NCBI GenBank assembly: GCA_039192515.1
Contig: JBCCXA010000014.1
Coordinates: 1-64,000 of the forward strand
Length of the DNA: 64,000 nt
Reading direction: 5' to 3'
DNA from: Verrucomicrobiota bacterium
GTDB taxonomy: Bacteria; Verrucomicrobiota; Verrucomicrobiia; Methylacidiphilales; JBCCWR01
Shown here: positions 55,321 through 64,000 of the stretch, piece after piece
How positions within the stretch are numbered: the first letter of the stretch is position 1
How the letters are laid out: every line of letters starts with the position of its first letter
Position numbers and translations under genes: made by a program
The notes under the pieces: model-generated
Database searches by the model: none
Told to the model about the DNA's origin: nothing
What the model saw: only the letters and a program-made list of their open reading frames with translations

Positions 55321-56205
55321 TTAATTGTTATTGTTTAGAAAACCAGAACGTATATGGATATCACGCTGCGGATAAGGAATTTCAATTCCTCTTTCTTTAA
55401 GTTTCTTATGGATAGCATAACGGACATCGCTTCTAAAGGACCTCGGCCGCAATGTATGGGTTCGGTTCCATATAGCTAATTCAAAATTCAAAGAACTATC
55501 GCCAAACCCATCAAAAAAAACCTTCGGCTTAGGATCTTTCAGAATATTAGGGTTTTCCTCAGCGACTTCTAATAGGACAGCCTGAACTTCTTCTGGGTCA
55601 GAATTATAGGAAACACCGACAGTGATGCGAAATCGAACTGTATCTTCACTATGGCTCCAGTTAGTCACTTGATTAGTAATAAAATCTGAATTGGGAACAA
55701 TGACAGAAATATTGTCGTTGGTTACAATCGTGGTGCTTCTAACTCCAATGCTAACCACCTTACCTGCTAGCTCATCTCCATTTACATTACCTAAGTCGAT
55801 ATAGTCACCAACCTTGATGGGTCGCTCAATAAGAAGTAGAAAACCGCTAATGAAGTTCTGGAATAGATTTTGCAGGCCGAAGCCTAGACCTACGCCCACA
55901 GCTCCAGCAAAAAGAGTCAAAGATGTGAGACCTATACCTGCTATTTCAATGGAGAGAAAAAGAGCTATAACCAGGATGAAATAATGAAGAATTTTTCCAA
56001 TGGCGTATTGGCCACCTTTGCCAAGGCCTGTTCGGCCGAGAAATTTCCTTGCTATCCTTTTCTCAATAATACTTGATAGGGGAATAGATATGATGAGTAT
56101 CATTATACCTAACAATAAGGAGCCTATGGTTATATTTGTATCTGCTGAGGTATAAATACTCTGGCTTAAAACAGCCTTTGCTATACTGAAAAAATCTCTT
56201 TCCAC
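55321..56205 (-). CDS. Small-conductance mechanosensitive channel (MscS family)
   Basis: A 294-residue MscS-type channel opening under membrane tension to release osmolytes. Three helices are visible: ITIGSLLLGIMILIISIPL, ILHYFILVIALFLSIEIAG and the Gly/Ala-rich pore helix LFAGAVGVGLGFGLQNLFQ. The beta domain begins ERPIKVGDYIDLGN and continues VVSIGVRSTTIVTNDNISV and IVPNSDFITNQVTNWS, followed by the C-terminal alpha/beta part. A potential short hairpin with a T-run (about 55278-55308) lies downstream in the other direction. Confidence 0.93.
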   Translation of the reverse strand: MERDFFSIAKAVLSQSIYTSADTNITIGSLLLGIMILIISIPLSSIIEKRIARKFLGRTGLGKGGQYAIGKILHYFILVIALFLSIEIAGIGLTSLTLFAGAVGVGLGFGLQNLFQNFISGFLLLIERPIKVGDYIDLGNVNGDELAGKVVSIGVRSTTIVTNDNISVIVPNSDFITNQVTNWSHSEDTVRFRITVGVSYNSDPEEVQAVLLEVAEENPNILKDPKPKVFFDGFGDSSLNFELAIWNRTHTLRPRSFRSDVRYAIHKKLKERGIEIPYPQRDIHIRSGFLNNNN

Positions 56206-56340
56206 CCATATGATTTATATGAATAAGAGATCTTTTTCAATGCGGATTTATGTGACAACCTTCTTCTAGTTAGCTAAACATAGCATTCTCTTGAACTGTT
56301 TATATCAGGCCAGTAACCTTACAAAATCTTTAGATGCTGT

Positions 56341-57192
56341 TTAAAAGTAGGGAGCATCTATTGCCTGAAATTTCATATCTGTGAAATCATAAAGTTCTTT
56401 CACCTCAGTTAATTCATGACTGTTTAGCTTTGCATAATATAATTTGCCTTCTGTAGCGCAACATATCCTTCTTTGAACCTTATCATAATCAGCCCATTCC
56501 CAATCTTTGTAATTTAATCTGATTCCTTTTTCATGATTCTCCAGTTCATGCTCGTCATAATAGCACGCTTTACTTTTAGATGTACCTAGACCAGCTCTAG
56601 CAAACTTTCGTAGTACCCATCCTCTTTTCAGTTCCTTCTCAAAAATAGTGGTAACCTCTAAATTACCACTCTCAATCTTATCCACTAGATTCCAACCTGT
56701 TCGTTGAAGTCTGATAAAGTAAACTCCTTGACACTCGCCTCCATAGCTCTCATGCCAAGGAAAAGTATCAGTCCGTTTTAATAAGCTTCTTTGCTGCTTA
56801 AGCTGATGTCTAAAAACTGGTGGATCATCATTAAGCCAGTATATATCTTTTGCTACAAAGATTCCTCCACCAAACCAACAATCTCCTTTAGCCCATATCT
56901 GAAAAGCTTTTAGGTATGGATAAAAGGAAATAGCACTCCAAGATCCCTGCATTTCACTATCCCATTTTCCATTCATGGCAAAGTATATGAAGTATTTGCC
57001 ATCTGGAGAAAGATCGCTTCTCCTTTCGTAGATTCTGCCATGCAACCATTGACCGACCTTGAACTCGTCTTTCTTCCTATCCCAACCAATTGTACAAACA
57101 TATTTTGATAGGCCGCGTCTGATCACAATTGCTTCATCAGAATTTGTGGCAAATATAGCATGTAATCTTGGAGGAAAGGTCTTTTTTTTCAT
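56341..57192 (-). CDS. Unknown protein downstream of the Hen1-Pnkp pair
   Basis: This 283-residue soluble protein has no signal peptide. Several beta-rich stretches alternate with Trp-rich segments: RRSDLSPDGKYFIYFAMNGK (a beta-propeller-like blade), FQIWAKGDCWFGGGIFVAK, DTFPWHESYGGECQGVYFIR and EWADYDKVQRRICCATEGKL. A seven-bladed or partial propeller is an inference. It starts 12 nt after the Pnkp stop, so it belongs to the same transcript. No nuclease or nucleotide motif is seen. Function unknown; its position makes a role with RNA repair worth testing. Confidence 0.75.
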   Translation of the reverse strand: MKKKTFPPRLHAIFATNSDEAIVIRRGLSKYVCTIGWDRKKDEFKVGQWLHGRIYERRSDLSPDGKYFIYFAMNGKWDSEMQGSWSAISFYPYLKAFQIWAKGDCWFGGGIFVAKDIYWLNDDPPVFRHQLKQQRSLLKRTDTFPWHESYGGECQGVYFIRLQRTGWNLVDKIESGNLEVTTIFEKELKRGWVLRKFARAGLGTSKSKACYYDEHELENHEKGIRLNYKDWEWADYDKVQRRICCATEGKLYYAKLNSHELTEVKELYDFTDMKFQAIDAPYF

Positions 57193-57204
57193 GTCAATAG
57201 TCCG

Positions 57205-59769
57205 TCATAACCTCGGATCAACAGGCTCGCTTTCTAGAGCGAGCACACCAAATATGCATTCGTGAACTCTCCTTAAAGGTTCTCTTCTGACAAATCTCTC
57301 AAGAGCCTCAACGCCAAGCGCAAATTCCCTCAAAGCCAAGGATCTCTTTGACGACAAGCCTCTTTGCCTCAACCTTTGCAAATTCTCCTGGAGTGTGTAC
57401 TCAGGACCGTAGATGATACGCAAGTATTCTTGGCCTCGACACTTTAAAGCTGGTTGCAGCAAACCACGTTTTCCTATTGCTATAAATTCTAAGGGTTTAA
57501 TGACCATGCCTTCTCCACCCTTAGCTGTAAGCTCCTCCCACCATTTAATTCCCTCCGTTTGATTGCTGTTAACGGTCAGATCAATTTCTTTAAAGGGTGT
57601 TGCTAATAAAATACTCTCTGCAGCTTCACAAACCTTGGCAATATTCTCCATATGCCAAATATGGTTCTTATCCACATGAACATGACCTTCTGTAGCCAAA
57701 ATATGGAAAGGAGCTAGCTTATAATCTTTCATAGATTTGGTAGTCCAACAGTAGCGTCCATAGGCTTCCACGAACTTGGCCGCTAAATCAGCCTTGTCTT
57801 CATATCGCTTCAGTAGGGATTCTATTTCTGGTCTGCGCTCCTTAGTTTGCCTTAAGGTATCCAAGGTTAAAGAGAAGCTAGCTTTAGAAGCACAGCCTAC
57901 AGCAGCATATTGCACTCTAAGAAGCTCCTGAGCCTTAGCTGACCAGGGCATGAGCTCACAATCCAAGCAAACCCAATCTGTATTAAAGTCATCCCAGAAA
58001 CCCGATTTTGTTAAGGCTTGGTTCACATACTCAAGCATCTTAGTTTCTAGTTCCCTATTATCAAAAAACTGTCGTCCAGTCCTTGTATAACAAACACCAA
58101 TTCCTTCACCGATAACACCAAACCGCTTTTTAGCTACTTCCTCATCTCTGCAAACAATGAGAATGGCCCTTGATCCCATATGCTTTTCTTCGCACACAAT
58201 CTTTGGAATACCTCGTTCACGATAGTATGCGAATGCTTCCTCTGGATATTCCAAATAGTTATCCTTTTGTGAAGTTTCAGAAGCAGACATCGTAGGAGGT
58301 AGGTAGATGATCCATTTAGGATTAGCAGCAAAGCGGCTCATCACCTCTAACGCCGCAATACTTTTCTCTCCTCGAATGGTTACATTATGCTGTAGTCGCG
58401 TAGATATGAATCTCTTACCTGTTACATCTGACAAATCTAAGAGGTCATCATGCTCTTGCTGGCTATTCAAGGCGGGAGCTTTTTGGTCTTCCTCTAGAAA
58501 TGGTCGCGCTGCCTGACTATAAGTCTGTTTTGCTGGCACTGATACAAATTCTCTTTCTGGATAACGAAGAGCCGTAAGCTTTCCACCAAAAACACAGCCT
58601 GTATCAATACATATCGTTCTGTTTAACCACTCAGGATCTGGAACTGGAGTGTGTCCGTAAACTACCATTGCTTGGCCACGATACTCCGCTGCCCAATTAT
58701 AACGAACTGGCAAACCAAACTCATCTGTCTCTCCAGTAGTTTCACCGTAGAGAGCAAACTCTCGAACTTTTCCTGAACCACGTCCTTGAAAAGCCTCTTT
58801 CATTCCTGCATGCGCCACGACTAAATTGCCATCATCTAGGACATAGTGGCTTACAAGAGAATCCATGAACTCTGCTGCTATCTTACTGTAGCCTTCATGC
58901 TCTTTATCATAGGCTTCAAATTGCTCCAAAGTGGCTCCCAGTCCATGGATAATTTGAACATTCTTACCCTTCATTTTTCTCATGAACTTGATATCATGGT
59001 TGCCTGGCACACATAAAGCTTTCTCAGCCTCAACCATTTGCTTAACAAACTGAACGACTTCAGGAGTCTTTGGACCTCTATCTACTAGGTCTCCAAGAAA
59101 AACTAGTTTTCTATTTTCCTTGTGCTCATAGATGCCATCACCATTAGGTTGGTATCCAAGCTCAACTACAAGCTCCATTAACTCATCAAAGCAGCCATGT
59201 ATATCTCCAATGATGTCGAATGGGCCATGCTCAAATTTTCGATTATTCCATAGCTGCTGTCTATCAATCTCGGCCCCTTCTATATCTTCTTCTGAAGATA
59301 AGACATGAATGTGGCGAAACCCTTCACGCTTCAAGCTTCTCAAAGAGCGCCTCAATTGCTGCTTTTGCTGCCTGATTACATGTTGACCAAAATTTCTATC
59401 ACTCCTGCTCTTGTTTCTTTCCTGGCAAAGCTTTTCAGGGAGATTCAAAACGATTGCTGTGGGAATCACATGATATTCCCTAGCTAAAGCCACTAGTGGC
59501 TTGCGAGCCTCTTGCTGAACATTGGTCGCATCGACAACAGTTAGCTTGCCAGAAGCCAATCTTTTTGAGGCAATGAAATGCAGCACCTCAAAAGCATCTC
59601 CTGTAGCCTTCTGATCGTTCTCATCATCAGAAACCAATCCACGACAATAGTCTGAAGACAAAACCTCTGTAAATTTAAAGTGTTTTTTCGCAAAAGTAGA
59701 TTTTCCAGAACCTGATGTTCCAACTAAGACGACAAGCGAGAGCTCAGGAACATTAAGCTTCATTTTCAA
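57205..59769 (-). CDS. pnkp: Bacterial polynucleotide kinase-phosphatase-ligase (Pnkp)
   Basis: Three catalytic modules of RNA repair in one 854-residue chain. The kinase (1-170) has Walker A GTSGSGKS at 17-24. The metallophosphatase (about 185-400) has GDIHG (188-192), GDLVDRG (226-232), GNHD (256-259) and GHTP (372-375). The ligase-like domain follows, with the nucleophilic K529 in EEKHMGSR and later GEGMVIKPLEF. It heals and, with Hen1, seals broken RNA such as tRNAs cleaved by ribotoxins. It overlaps the end of the hen1 gene by 17 nt and is close to the 870-residue reference enzyme in size. Confidence 0.95.
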   Translation of the reverse strand: MKMKLNVPELSLVVLVGTSGSGKSTFAKKHFKFTEVLSSDYCRGLVSDDENDQKATGDAFEVLHFIASKRLASGKLTVVDATNVQQEARKPLVALAREYHVIPTAIVLNLPEKLCQERNKSRSDRNFGQHVIRQQKQQLRRSLRSLKREGFRHIHVLSSEEDIEGAEIDRQQLWNNRKFEHGPFDIIGDIHGCFDELMELVVELGYQPNGDGIYEHKENRKLVFLGDLVDRGPKTPEVVQFVKQMVEAEKALCVPGNHDIKFMRKMKGKNVQIIHGLGATLEQFEAYDKEHEGYSKIAAEFMDSLVSHYVLDDGNLVVAHAGMKEAFQGRGSGKVREFALYGETTGETDEFGLPVRYNWAAEYRGQAMVVYGHTPVPDPEWLNRTICIDTGCVFGGKLTALRYPEREFVSVPAKQTYSQAARPFLEEDQKAPALNSQQEHDDLLDLSDVTGKRFISTRLQHNVTIRGEKSIAALEVMSRFAANPKWIIYLPPTMSASETSQKDNYLEYPEEAFAYYRERGIPKIVCEEKHMGSRAILIVCRDEEVAKKRFGVIGEGIGVCYTRTGRQFFDNRELETKMLEYVNQALTKSGFWDDFNTDWVCLDCELMPWSAKAQELLRVQYAAVGCASKASFSLTLDTLRQTKERRPEIESLLKRYEDKADLAAKFVEAYGRYCWTTKSMKDYKLAPFHILATEGHVHVDKNHIWHMENIAKVCEAAESILLATPFKEIDLTVNSNQTEGIKWWEELTAKGGEGMVIKPLEFIAIGKRGLLQPALKCRGQEYLRIIYGPEYTLQENLQRLRQRGLSSKRSLALREFALGVEALERFVRREPLRRVHECIFGVLALESEPVDPRL

Positions 59770-61174
59770 AATCCTTTATAAAAATCGCCATTTGGGTAGG
59801 CGCCCCAAACTCATCATCTACCGGTCCAACAGGTAAAAATCTAACTTGGTATTTGTAACGGTCCGCAACATCATTTGACCAGACTTGAAACTCTTTACGA
59901 GTCCATTCAAAGCGATGGTCGCGATGCCTAAATTGTCCAGCAGGAAGCTTCTCAAACTTGACGTTGTACTCGCTATTTGGAGTTGTCATAACGACAGATT
60001 GAGGACATGCATATTCGAACAACACTCTTTCAAATGCCTTTAACCTTGGAGTATCCAAGTGTTCAATGACTTCGACTACCGCAGCCGCATCAAATCCAGA
60101 AAGTCTTTTGTCTCTGTACATCAAGGATCCTTGGATTAGGCGTATGCGCTCTTTCTGCTTATCTGGCATGCGGTCTATCTTTAGCCTATCAGAGGCCCTC
60201 TCTAAGCTCTGGTGGGAAACGTCCATACCTACAATCTCATTAAACTCTTTCTCTTTCAGGAGATGTTTAATCAATTGGCCTTCACCACACCCAAGATCGA
60301 GCACCCTTTTAGCATTAAAGCTTTTGAGAGCTGATACCACTGCTCCGATTCTTTGTTCATTTAGGCTGATCTTATCTTCAAAATGAGATTCTTCCTGAGC
60401 ACTCTCCTGTAATTTCTCTTCTACATCAGACAAGTCTTCTTCAAAAAGCTGTGACAATGCCTGATTGGCCAATCTTTTCTGATACTTTAAGTACCTATGA
60501 ACGATAATTTCCTTCTCAGGATGAGCTGATAACCATCCTTCACCCTTTTTCATCAGCTTCTCAACTTCATCTAGTCCTACCCAATAATGCTTGTCGTTAT
60601 CCAGAACTGGGATAAGGATATATAAATGACCTAGGAGCTCTTTGATAGTACAGGTTCTTGTGAGTTCTATAGTATACAAAGAACTGTCACCCCACTCTGG
60701 AAATCTCTCATCTAGGAGATTTATTTGTGCTTTGACACCATATCCAAGCGGCTCAAATAACTTTAATAGAAATGCTTCTCCACCTCTTCTACATGGTAGA
60801 GCTGCGATATTTGCAGTAAAATCCATCTCATAATCGACTAGCTCAGGCTTATCTTTACACTTGCCAGACATAGTTCTGCCGAACAACTCTGCAATAGCCA
60901 CGCTTATGAAAGATGAAGCAACATACGGACGATCATTTACGTATTGCTCTAAGATTCGGTGATTACCTGCTGGGCCTCTGTTCTTGCGAACTAATCCAAC
61001 TGGATCTACTTCTAGGAGGAGAGCAAGCGTGCAGAGCTCTGGCTCAACTATAGGATAAAACACATGTGCTTTCCCCACATTTAAAGAAAAAGTCTGTACC
61101 TTATCCGGATGCTTATGGACCAGATATCCCAAGTCCTCGGCCATTAAGCCCTTCGCTGTAATTGTTAATAACAT
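59753..61174 (-). CDS. hen1: Hen1 3'-terminal RNA 2'-O-methyltransferase
   Basis: It marks the 3' end of cleaved RNA so that the repaired strand resists renewed cutting. The N-terminal half (about 1-240) is the Hen1-specific part that activates the Pnkp ligase; the C-terminal half is the methyltransferase with RVLDLGCGEGQLIKHLL (SAM site), the VVEVIEHLDTPRLKAFE block and the metal-binding His region FRHRDHRFEWTRKEF. The length (473) is typical. ATG 61174 has aaagg upstream. It is the first gene of the Hen1-Pnkp-unknown operon. Confidence 0.95.
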   Translation of the reverse strand: MLLTITAKGLMAEDLGYLVHKHPDKVQTFSLNVGKAHVFYPIVEPELCTLALLLEVDPVGLVRKNRGPAGNHRILEQYVNDRPYVASSFISVAIAELFGRTMSGKCKDKPELVDYEMDFTANIAALPCRRGGEAFLLKLFEPLGYGVKAQINLLDERFPEWGDSSLYTIELTRTCTIKELLGHLYILIPVLDNDKHYWVGLDEVEKLMKKGEGWLSAHPEKEIIVHRYLKYQKRLANQALSQLFEEDLSDVEEKLQESAQEESHFEDKISLNEQRIGAVVSALKSFNAKRVLDLGCGEGQLIKHLLKEKEFNEIVGMDVSHQSLERASDRLKIDRMPDKQKERIRLIQGSLMYRDKRLSGFDAAAVVEVIEHLDTPRLKAFERVLFEYACPQSVVMTTPNSEYNVKFEKLPAGQFRHRDHRFEWTRKEFQVWSNDVADRYKYQVRFLPVGPVDDEFGAPTQMAIFIKDFENEA

Positions 61175-61662
61175 TCAATACATGCCTTTCTAGAGAGGAA
61201 TAATATTACCAACGCATTTTGGATTAAAACAGAGTAAAAATTACAAGACACCTTACTCTGCAGTCATGTTTAAAAATCGAAAAGAGAGTTCTGTATCTCA
61301 GCACATTTCTTACCATTTAATCTTGAGAAGCATTTCGGTTTTTTCGAACCTCAGAATTAGAGTCAAAGTGGAATTGTAATCACATATTTCAAGCTCTTGT
61401 AGATTATAGGCAGCTATTAGATATAGCGTCTGCAAGCTACTCTTGCATGAAACAAACTTCATTGTGTGAATTCATGAACGTTCTTTCCACAATCGAATTT
61501 TCCTTTGAGCCTCTATGAGTGTTTCTTTATCTCTAGCTATCATAGATTGGTTCAGGACTCAAATTTCTAAACGATAAGACAAGTCTTGTAAAATTTTACA
61601 TTCATAGATTGTGCTTGCCATGCTGAGCCAGCTTTTGCAGTATCGCAAACTCTACTATCGAA
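61175..61662. other. Gap between hen1 and tRNA-Leu
   Basis: About 490 bases with no convincing gene. It should contain the hen1 promoter on the minus strand and the tRNA promoter on the plus strand; no strong hexamer pair was found for either. A perfect 12-nt palindrome, GTAAAATTTTAC (61588-61599), lies 64 nt before the tRNA. A 23-codon minus-strand frame reading MIARDKETLIEAQRKIRLWK is too short to judge. Confidence 0.4.
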
Positions 61663-61749
61663 GCCGATGTGGCGGAATTGGCAGACGCGCTGGATTCAAA
61701 ATCCAGTTCCCTTCGGGGAGTCTCGGTTCGACCCCGAGCATCGGTACCA
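61663..61749 (+). tRNA. tRNA-Leu (anticodon CAA)
   Basis: An 87-nt class II tRNA including an encoded CCA. The acceptor GCCGATG pairs with CATCGGT (one G.U), the anticodon arm CTGGA-TTCAAAA-TCCAG gives CAA, and a long variable arm (ttcccttcggggagt) follows. The T-arm contains GGTTCGA. It reads UUG codons. proS starts about 120 nt downstream on the same strand. Confidence 0.96.
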
Positions 61750-61867
61750 ATCCTAAATGGTCAATTGCTCAGCCCTGGCTCTCTAGCAAAGACTAACCTT
61801 TCTTTTGAGTATTATTCAAACTTCTTGCTTCTAACTCCGTTTTTCTTCCTCTAGAATCTTATCCCTT

Positions 61868-63403
61868 ATGGCCAAGGCTAGTAAAACTGCAATCAACCCG
61901 CACAGGGATCAAGATTTTCCAGAATGGTATCAACAAATCATCATCGCCTCTGATATGGCAGAAAATTCAGAGGTCCGGGGTTGTATGATCATTAAGCCCT
62001 GGGGCTACGGAATCTGGGAGAATATTCAGATTAACTTGGACCAAATGTTTAAAGAGACCGGCCACCGCAATGCCTATTTCCCCCTCTTTATTCCTTTGAG
62101 TTATCTCGAGAAAGAGGCAGAACATGTTGAAGGCTTTGCCAAAGAATGTGCAGTTGTCACGCATCACCGCTTGGAAGCTAACTCGGAAGGCAAGCTCGCA
62201 CCAGCTGGGCCACTAACAGAGCCTTTAGTTGTGCGCCCTACCTCAGAAACTATCATTGGAGCGGCTTATGCTCGGTGGGTACAGTCTTATCGTGACCTCC
62301 CTATTCTACTCAATCAATGGGCCAATGTTGTTCGCTGGGAAATGCGCCCTCGCATCTTTTTACGCACCGCAGAATTTCTTTGGCAAGAAGGTCATACCGC
62401 TCACGAAACCGAGGGAGAGGCTATAGAAGAAACTGAGAAAATGCTTGGCGTTTATGAAACTTTTGCTCGTGAGTATCTAGCGCTACCTGTGATTGCCGGT
62501 CGGAAGAGTGCTGGCGAACGTTTTCCAGGAGCACTCGACACGCTTTGCATCGAAGCGATGGTGCAAGATCGTAAAGCCGTGCAAGCTGGAACTTCCCATT
62601 TCTTGGGTCAAAATTTTTCTAAAACAGCAGGCATTCAGTTTAGTGGACGCAGTGGTAATAGTGAATTTGCATGGACTACGAGCTGGGGAGTAAGCACTCG
62701 ACTAATTGGAACCCTGATTATGGCACACTCTGATGACAACGGCCTCATACTACCTCCAAAGATAGCACCTACTCAAATAGTCATTATCCCCATCATACCA
62801 AAACCTGAAGATCAAAAAATCATTTTAGAGGCTTGCGAAAAACTCAAAGAAACACTGAAAGAGCAATGTTTCCATGGAGAGTCGATTCGAGTGGAAATTG
62901 ATGATACTGACTCCACGGGCAGCACTCGATCTTGGAATGCTATCAAGAAAGGCATCCCCATCCGTGTAGAAATTGGCCCTCGAGATTTAGCATCTCAATC
63001 CGTATTTACTGCGAGGCGTGATAAAGAAATCAAAGATAAAAAGTCTTACTCTACTTCTCAATTTGTCACGCAAGCATCCTCTTTACTAGAAGAGATACAA
63101 AATAACATTTATCAAAGAGCTCTGGAATTCCGCAAAGTCCATACACATATGATTGAAAGCAAAGAGGAGTTTTATGAATACTTTACTCCGAAGAAGAAGG
63201 ATAAGCCTGAAATTCATGGAGGATTTGCTGTAGCGCACTGGAATGGTTCAAGTGAGGTAGAAGAACAAATCAAGAATGACTTAAAAGTCACCATTCGTTG
63301 TATTCCTTTTAAAGATAACCCCGATTTCCCTACAGAACCTGGCAAATGTATCTTCACCGGAGAAGCAAGCGCCCAGCCAGTCATTTTTGCAAAGGCTTAT
63401 TAA
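61868..63403 (+). CDS. proS: Prolyl-tRNA synthetase (archaeal/eukaryotic-like class)
   Basis: It charges tRNA-Pro. The 511-residue protein lacks the bacterial insertion domain and starts PEWYQQIIIASDMAENSEV. Class II motifs are readable: motif 1 around YRDLPILLNQWANVVRWEMR, motif 2 RIFLRTAEFLWQEGHTAH, motif 3-type GVSTRLIGTLIMAHSD, and the anticodon-binding region VVIIPIIPKPEDQ. The C-terminal zinc/metal-like domain typical of this class is present (ENPDFPTEPGKCIFTGEAS in variant form). The start has only a weak ribosome binding site. This class occurs in many bacteria and is not by itself a sign of transfer. Confidence 0.95.
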   Translation: MAKASKTAINPHRDQDFPEWYQQIIIASDMAENSEVRGCMIIKPWGYGIWENIQINLDQMFKETGHRNAYFPLFIPLSYLEKEAEHVEGFAKECAVVTHHRLEANSEGKLAPAGPLTEPLVVRPTSETIIGAAYARWVQSYRDLPILLNQWANVVRWEMRPRIFLRTAEFLWQEGHTAHETEGEAIEETEKMLGVYETFAREYLALPVIAGRKSAGERFPGALDTLCIEAMVQDRKAVQAGTSHFLGQNFSKTAGIQFSGRSGNSEFAWTTSWGVSTRLIGTLIMAHSDDNGLILPPKIAPTQIVIIPIIPKPEDQKIILEACEKLKETLKEQCFHGESIRVEIDDTDSTGSTRSWNAIKKGIPIRVEIGPRDLASQSVFTARRDKEIKDKKSYSTSQFVTQASSLLEEIQNNIYQRALEFRKVHTHMIESKEEFYEYFTPKKKDKPEIHGGFAVAHWNGSSEVEEQIKNDLKVTIRCIPFKDNPDFPTEPGKCIFTGEASAQPVIFAKAY

Positions 63404-63436
63404 GCTTCCATCTAAAGGCTAAAATCAAAAAGAATA

Positions 63437-64000
63437 CTAGGACTTTTTCTTCTTTGTTGAGCTCTTTCTCTCGCCTTCATCATAGCTAACAGAATCCATC
63501 AGCTTTAGAGCGGAGCTTCGGGCAATAGATCCGGAAATTTTGTCCTCTATGAGTTCCCCATTATGGAAGACCTTCACGCCTACTCCACCATAGCTGGTAC
63601 CGCCTCTCCACAGAACATTACCTTTTTTAGTCTCCCACGCTTCAAACTGTTGTTGAAAAACGAGTATCTCCTCTTTGTAACCCATTAGAGAATCTATATC
63701 TTCGCGCTCAATAGCTGTAATATAAAGATCTATATCACGATCATTGCTTGTCCATTCGTTTCTTTCTGCAATTGGAAATGCCACTATCCTAAGATTCTTC
63801 AACTCATCTCTAGTTGTGTTTTTGATAACAACTGTAATCTGCATTTCTTCGGTCGTTTTATACCCTTTGCCATAACTCTTTTTTTGAAATTTTTCTTTGT
63901 TTCTTTTTAAAACCCTTTTCTGCACATCAATATCCACTAGAGCATCAGTGATGCCTGCATGAGATTCTAATGCAGATACAACTATTATGGTTAAACACAG
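63437..64000 (-). CDS. Exported protein cut by the right edge
   Basis: The visible frame does not start at the internal GTG near 63937: it continues upstream without a stop to the end of the window, adding 21 codons that read LCLTIIVVSALESHAGITDA, the core and cleavage region of a signal peptide. The start codon therefore lies beyond position 64000. The mature part has a beta-sandwich-like pattern (MQITVVIKNTTRDELKNLRI, VWIxG-like GTSYGGVGVKVFHNG) and a Lys-rich C-terminal tail (ERKSSTKKKKS). No family is recognised. Confidence 0.65.
   Translation of the reverse strand: MCLTIIVVSALESHAGITDALVDIDVQKRVLKRNKEKFQKKSYGKGYKTTEEMQITVVIKNTTRDELKNLRIVAFPIAERNEWTSNDRDIDLYITAIEREDIDSLMGYKEEILVFQQQFEAWETKKGNVLWRGGTSYGGVGVKVFHNGELIEDKISGSIARSSALKLMDSVSYDEGERKSSTKKKKS

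Noticed and set aside
61470..61545. Transposase remnant on the minus strand near the tRNA
   Set aside because: One frame gives ENSIVERTFMN, loosely like an integrase core, but another equally short frame (MIARDKETLIEAQRKIRLWK) also exists; neither has supporting context.
1..64000. CRISPR arrays, prophage, integrases or complete insertion sequences
   Set aside because: No regularly spaced direct repeats, no transposase or integrase motifs and no phage structural genes were found.

Overview
The window most likely comes from a Verrucomicrobiota (PVC group) chromosome of moderate to low GC. The evidence is a very large prepilin-like protein of the Verru_Chthon cassette A type, a secreted beta-helix protein ending in the C-terminal style common in verrucomicrobial exported proteins, a DksA/TraR protein with a histone-H1-like Lys/Ala tail upstream of rpsR-rpmB, and a hopanoid HpnH enzyme. 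The phylum is an inference from gene families; the genus cannot be read from the sequence.

Layout. 0-4.5 kb: the 3' end of a sulfatase, then a short sigma-70 factor and homoserine dehydrogenase, lying between two decayed, mutually similar intergenic elements. 4.5-8.5 kb: a membrane-anchored unknown, then DksA-like/S18/L28, a small conserved protein with a good terminator, and agmatine deiminase. 8.7-20.3 kb: an MFS transporter, ManA, NadC, an orphan response regulator next to the ruins of its histidine kinase, Sua5, a dicarboxylate/amino-acid symporter and two exported unknowns. 20.4-30.5 kb: one long plus-strand block (UvrA, TPR protein, STAS protein, SpoIIE-type phosphatase, GrpE, DnaJ, RsmE). 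30.5-41.6 kb: NadE, HpnH with a small partner, AroD, a PATAN/Roadblock plus acyl-ligase operon, a class III aminotransferase and envelope-associated unknowns. 41.9-54 kb: an accessory region with the giant prepilin-like protein, a peroxiredoxin-like gene, an alginate-export-type porin, a frameshifted giant beta-helix protein, an SDR and an FMN reductase. 54.6-64 kb: DUF2147, MscS, the Hen1-Pnkp RNA-repair operon with a third gene, tRNA-Leu(CAA), ProRS and a truncated exported protein.

The least expected feature is gene decay. Between 45.7 and 54.1 kb there are two copies of a convergent module (peroxiredoxin-like gene facing an FMN-reductase gene) that have decayed reciprocally. The left copy keeps the peroxiredoxin and has a ruined reductase; the right copy keeps the reductase and has a ruined peroxiredoxin. 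The porin and the giant beta-helix gene lie between them. Together with the broken histidine kinase, the broken beta-helix gene and the decayed repeats around the sigma factor, this suggests a genome that is shedding genes.

Functional groupings with likely shared transcription are: DksA-like with S18 and L28; STAS and SpoIIE phosphatase with GrpE, DnaJ and RsmE; two Roadblock proteins with an acyl-CoA/ACP ligase; and Hen1, Pnkp and an unknown third gene. All family assignments come from motifs read by eye; no database search was possible.
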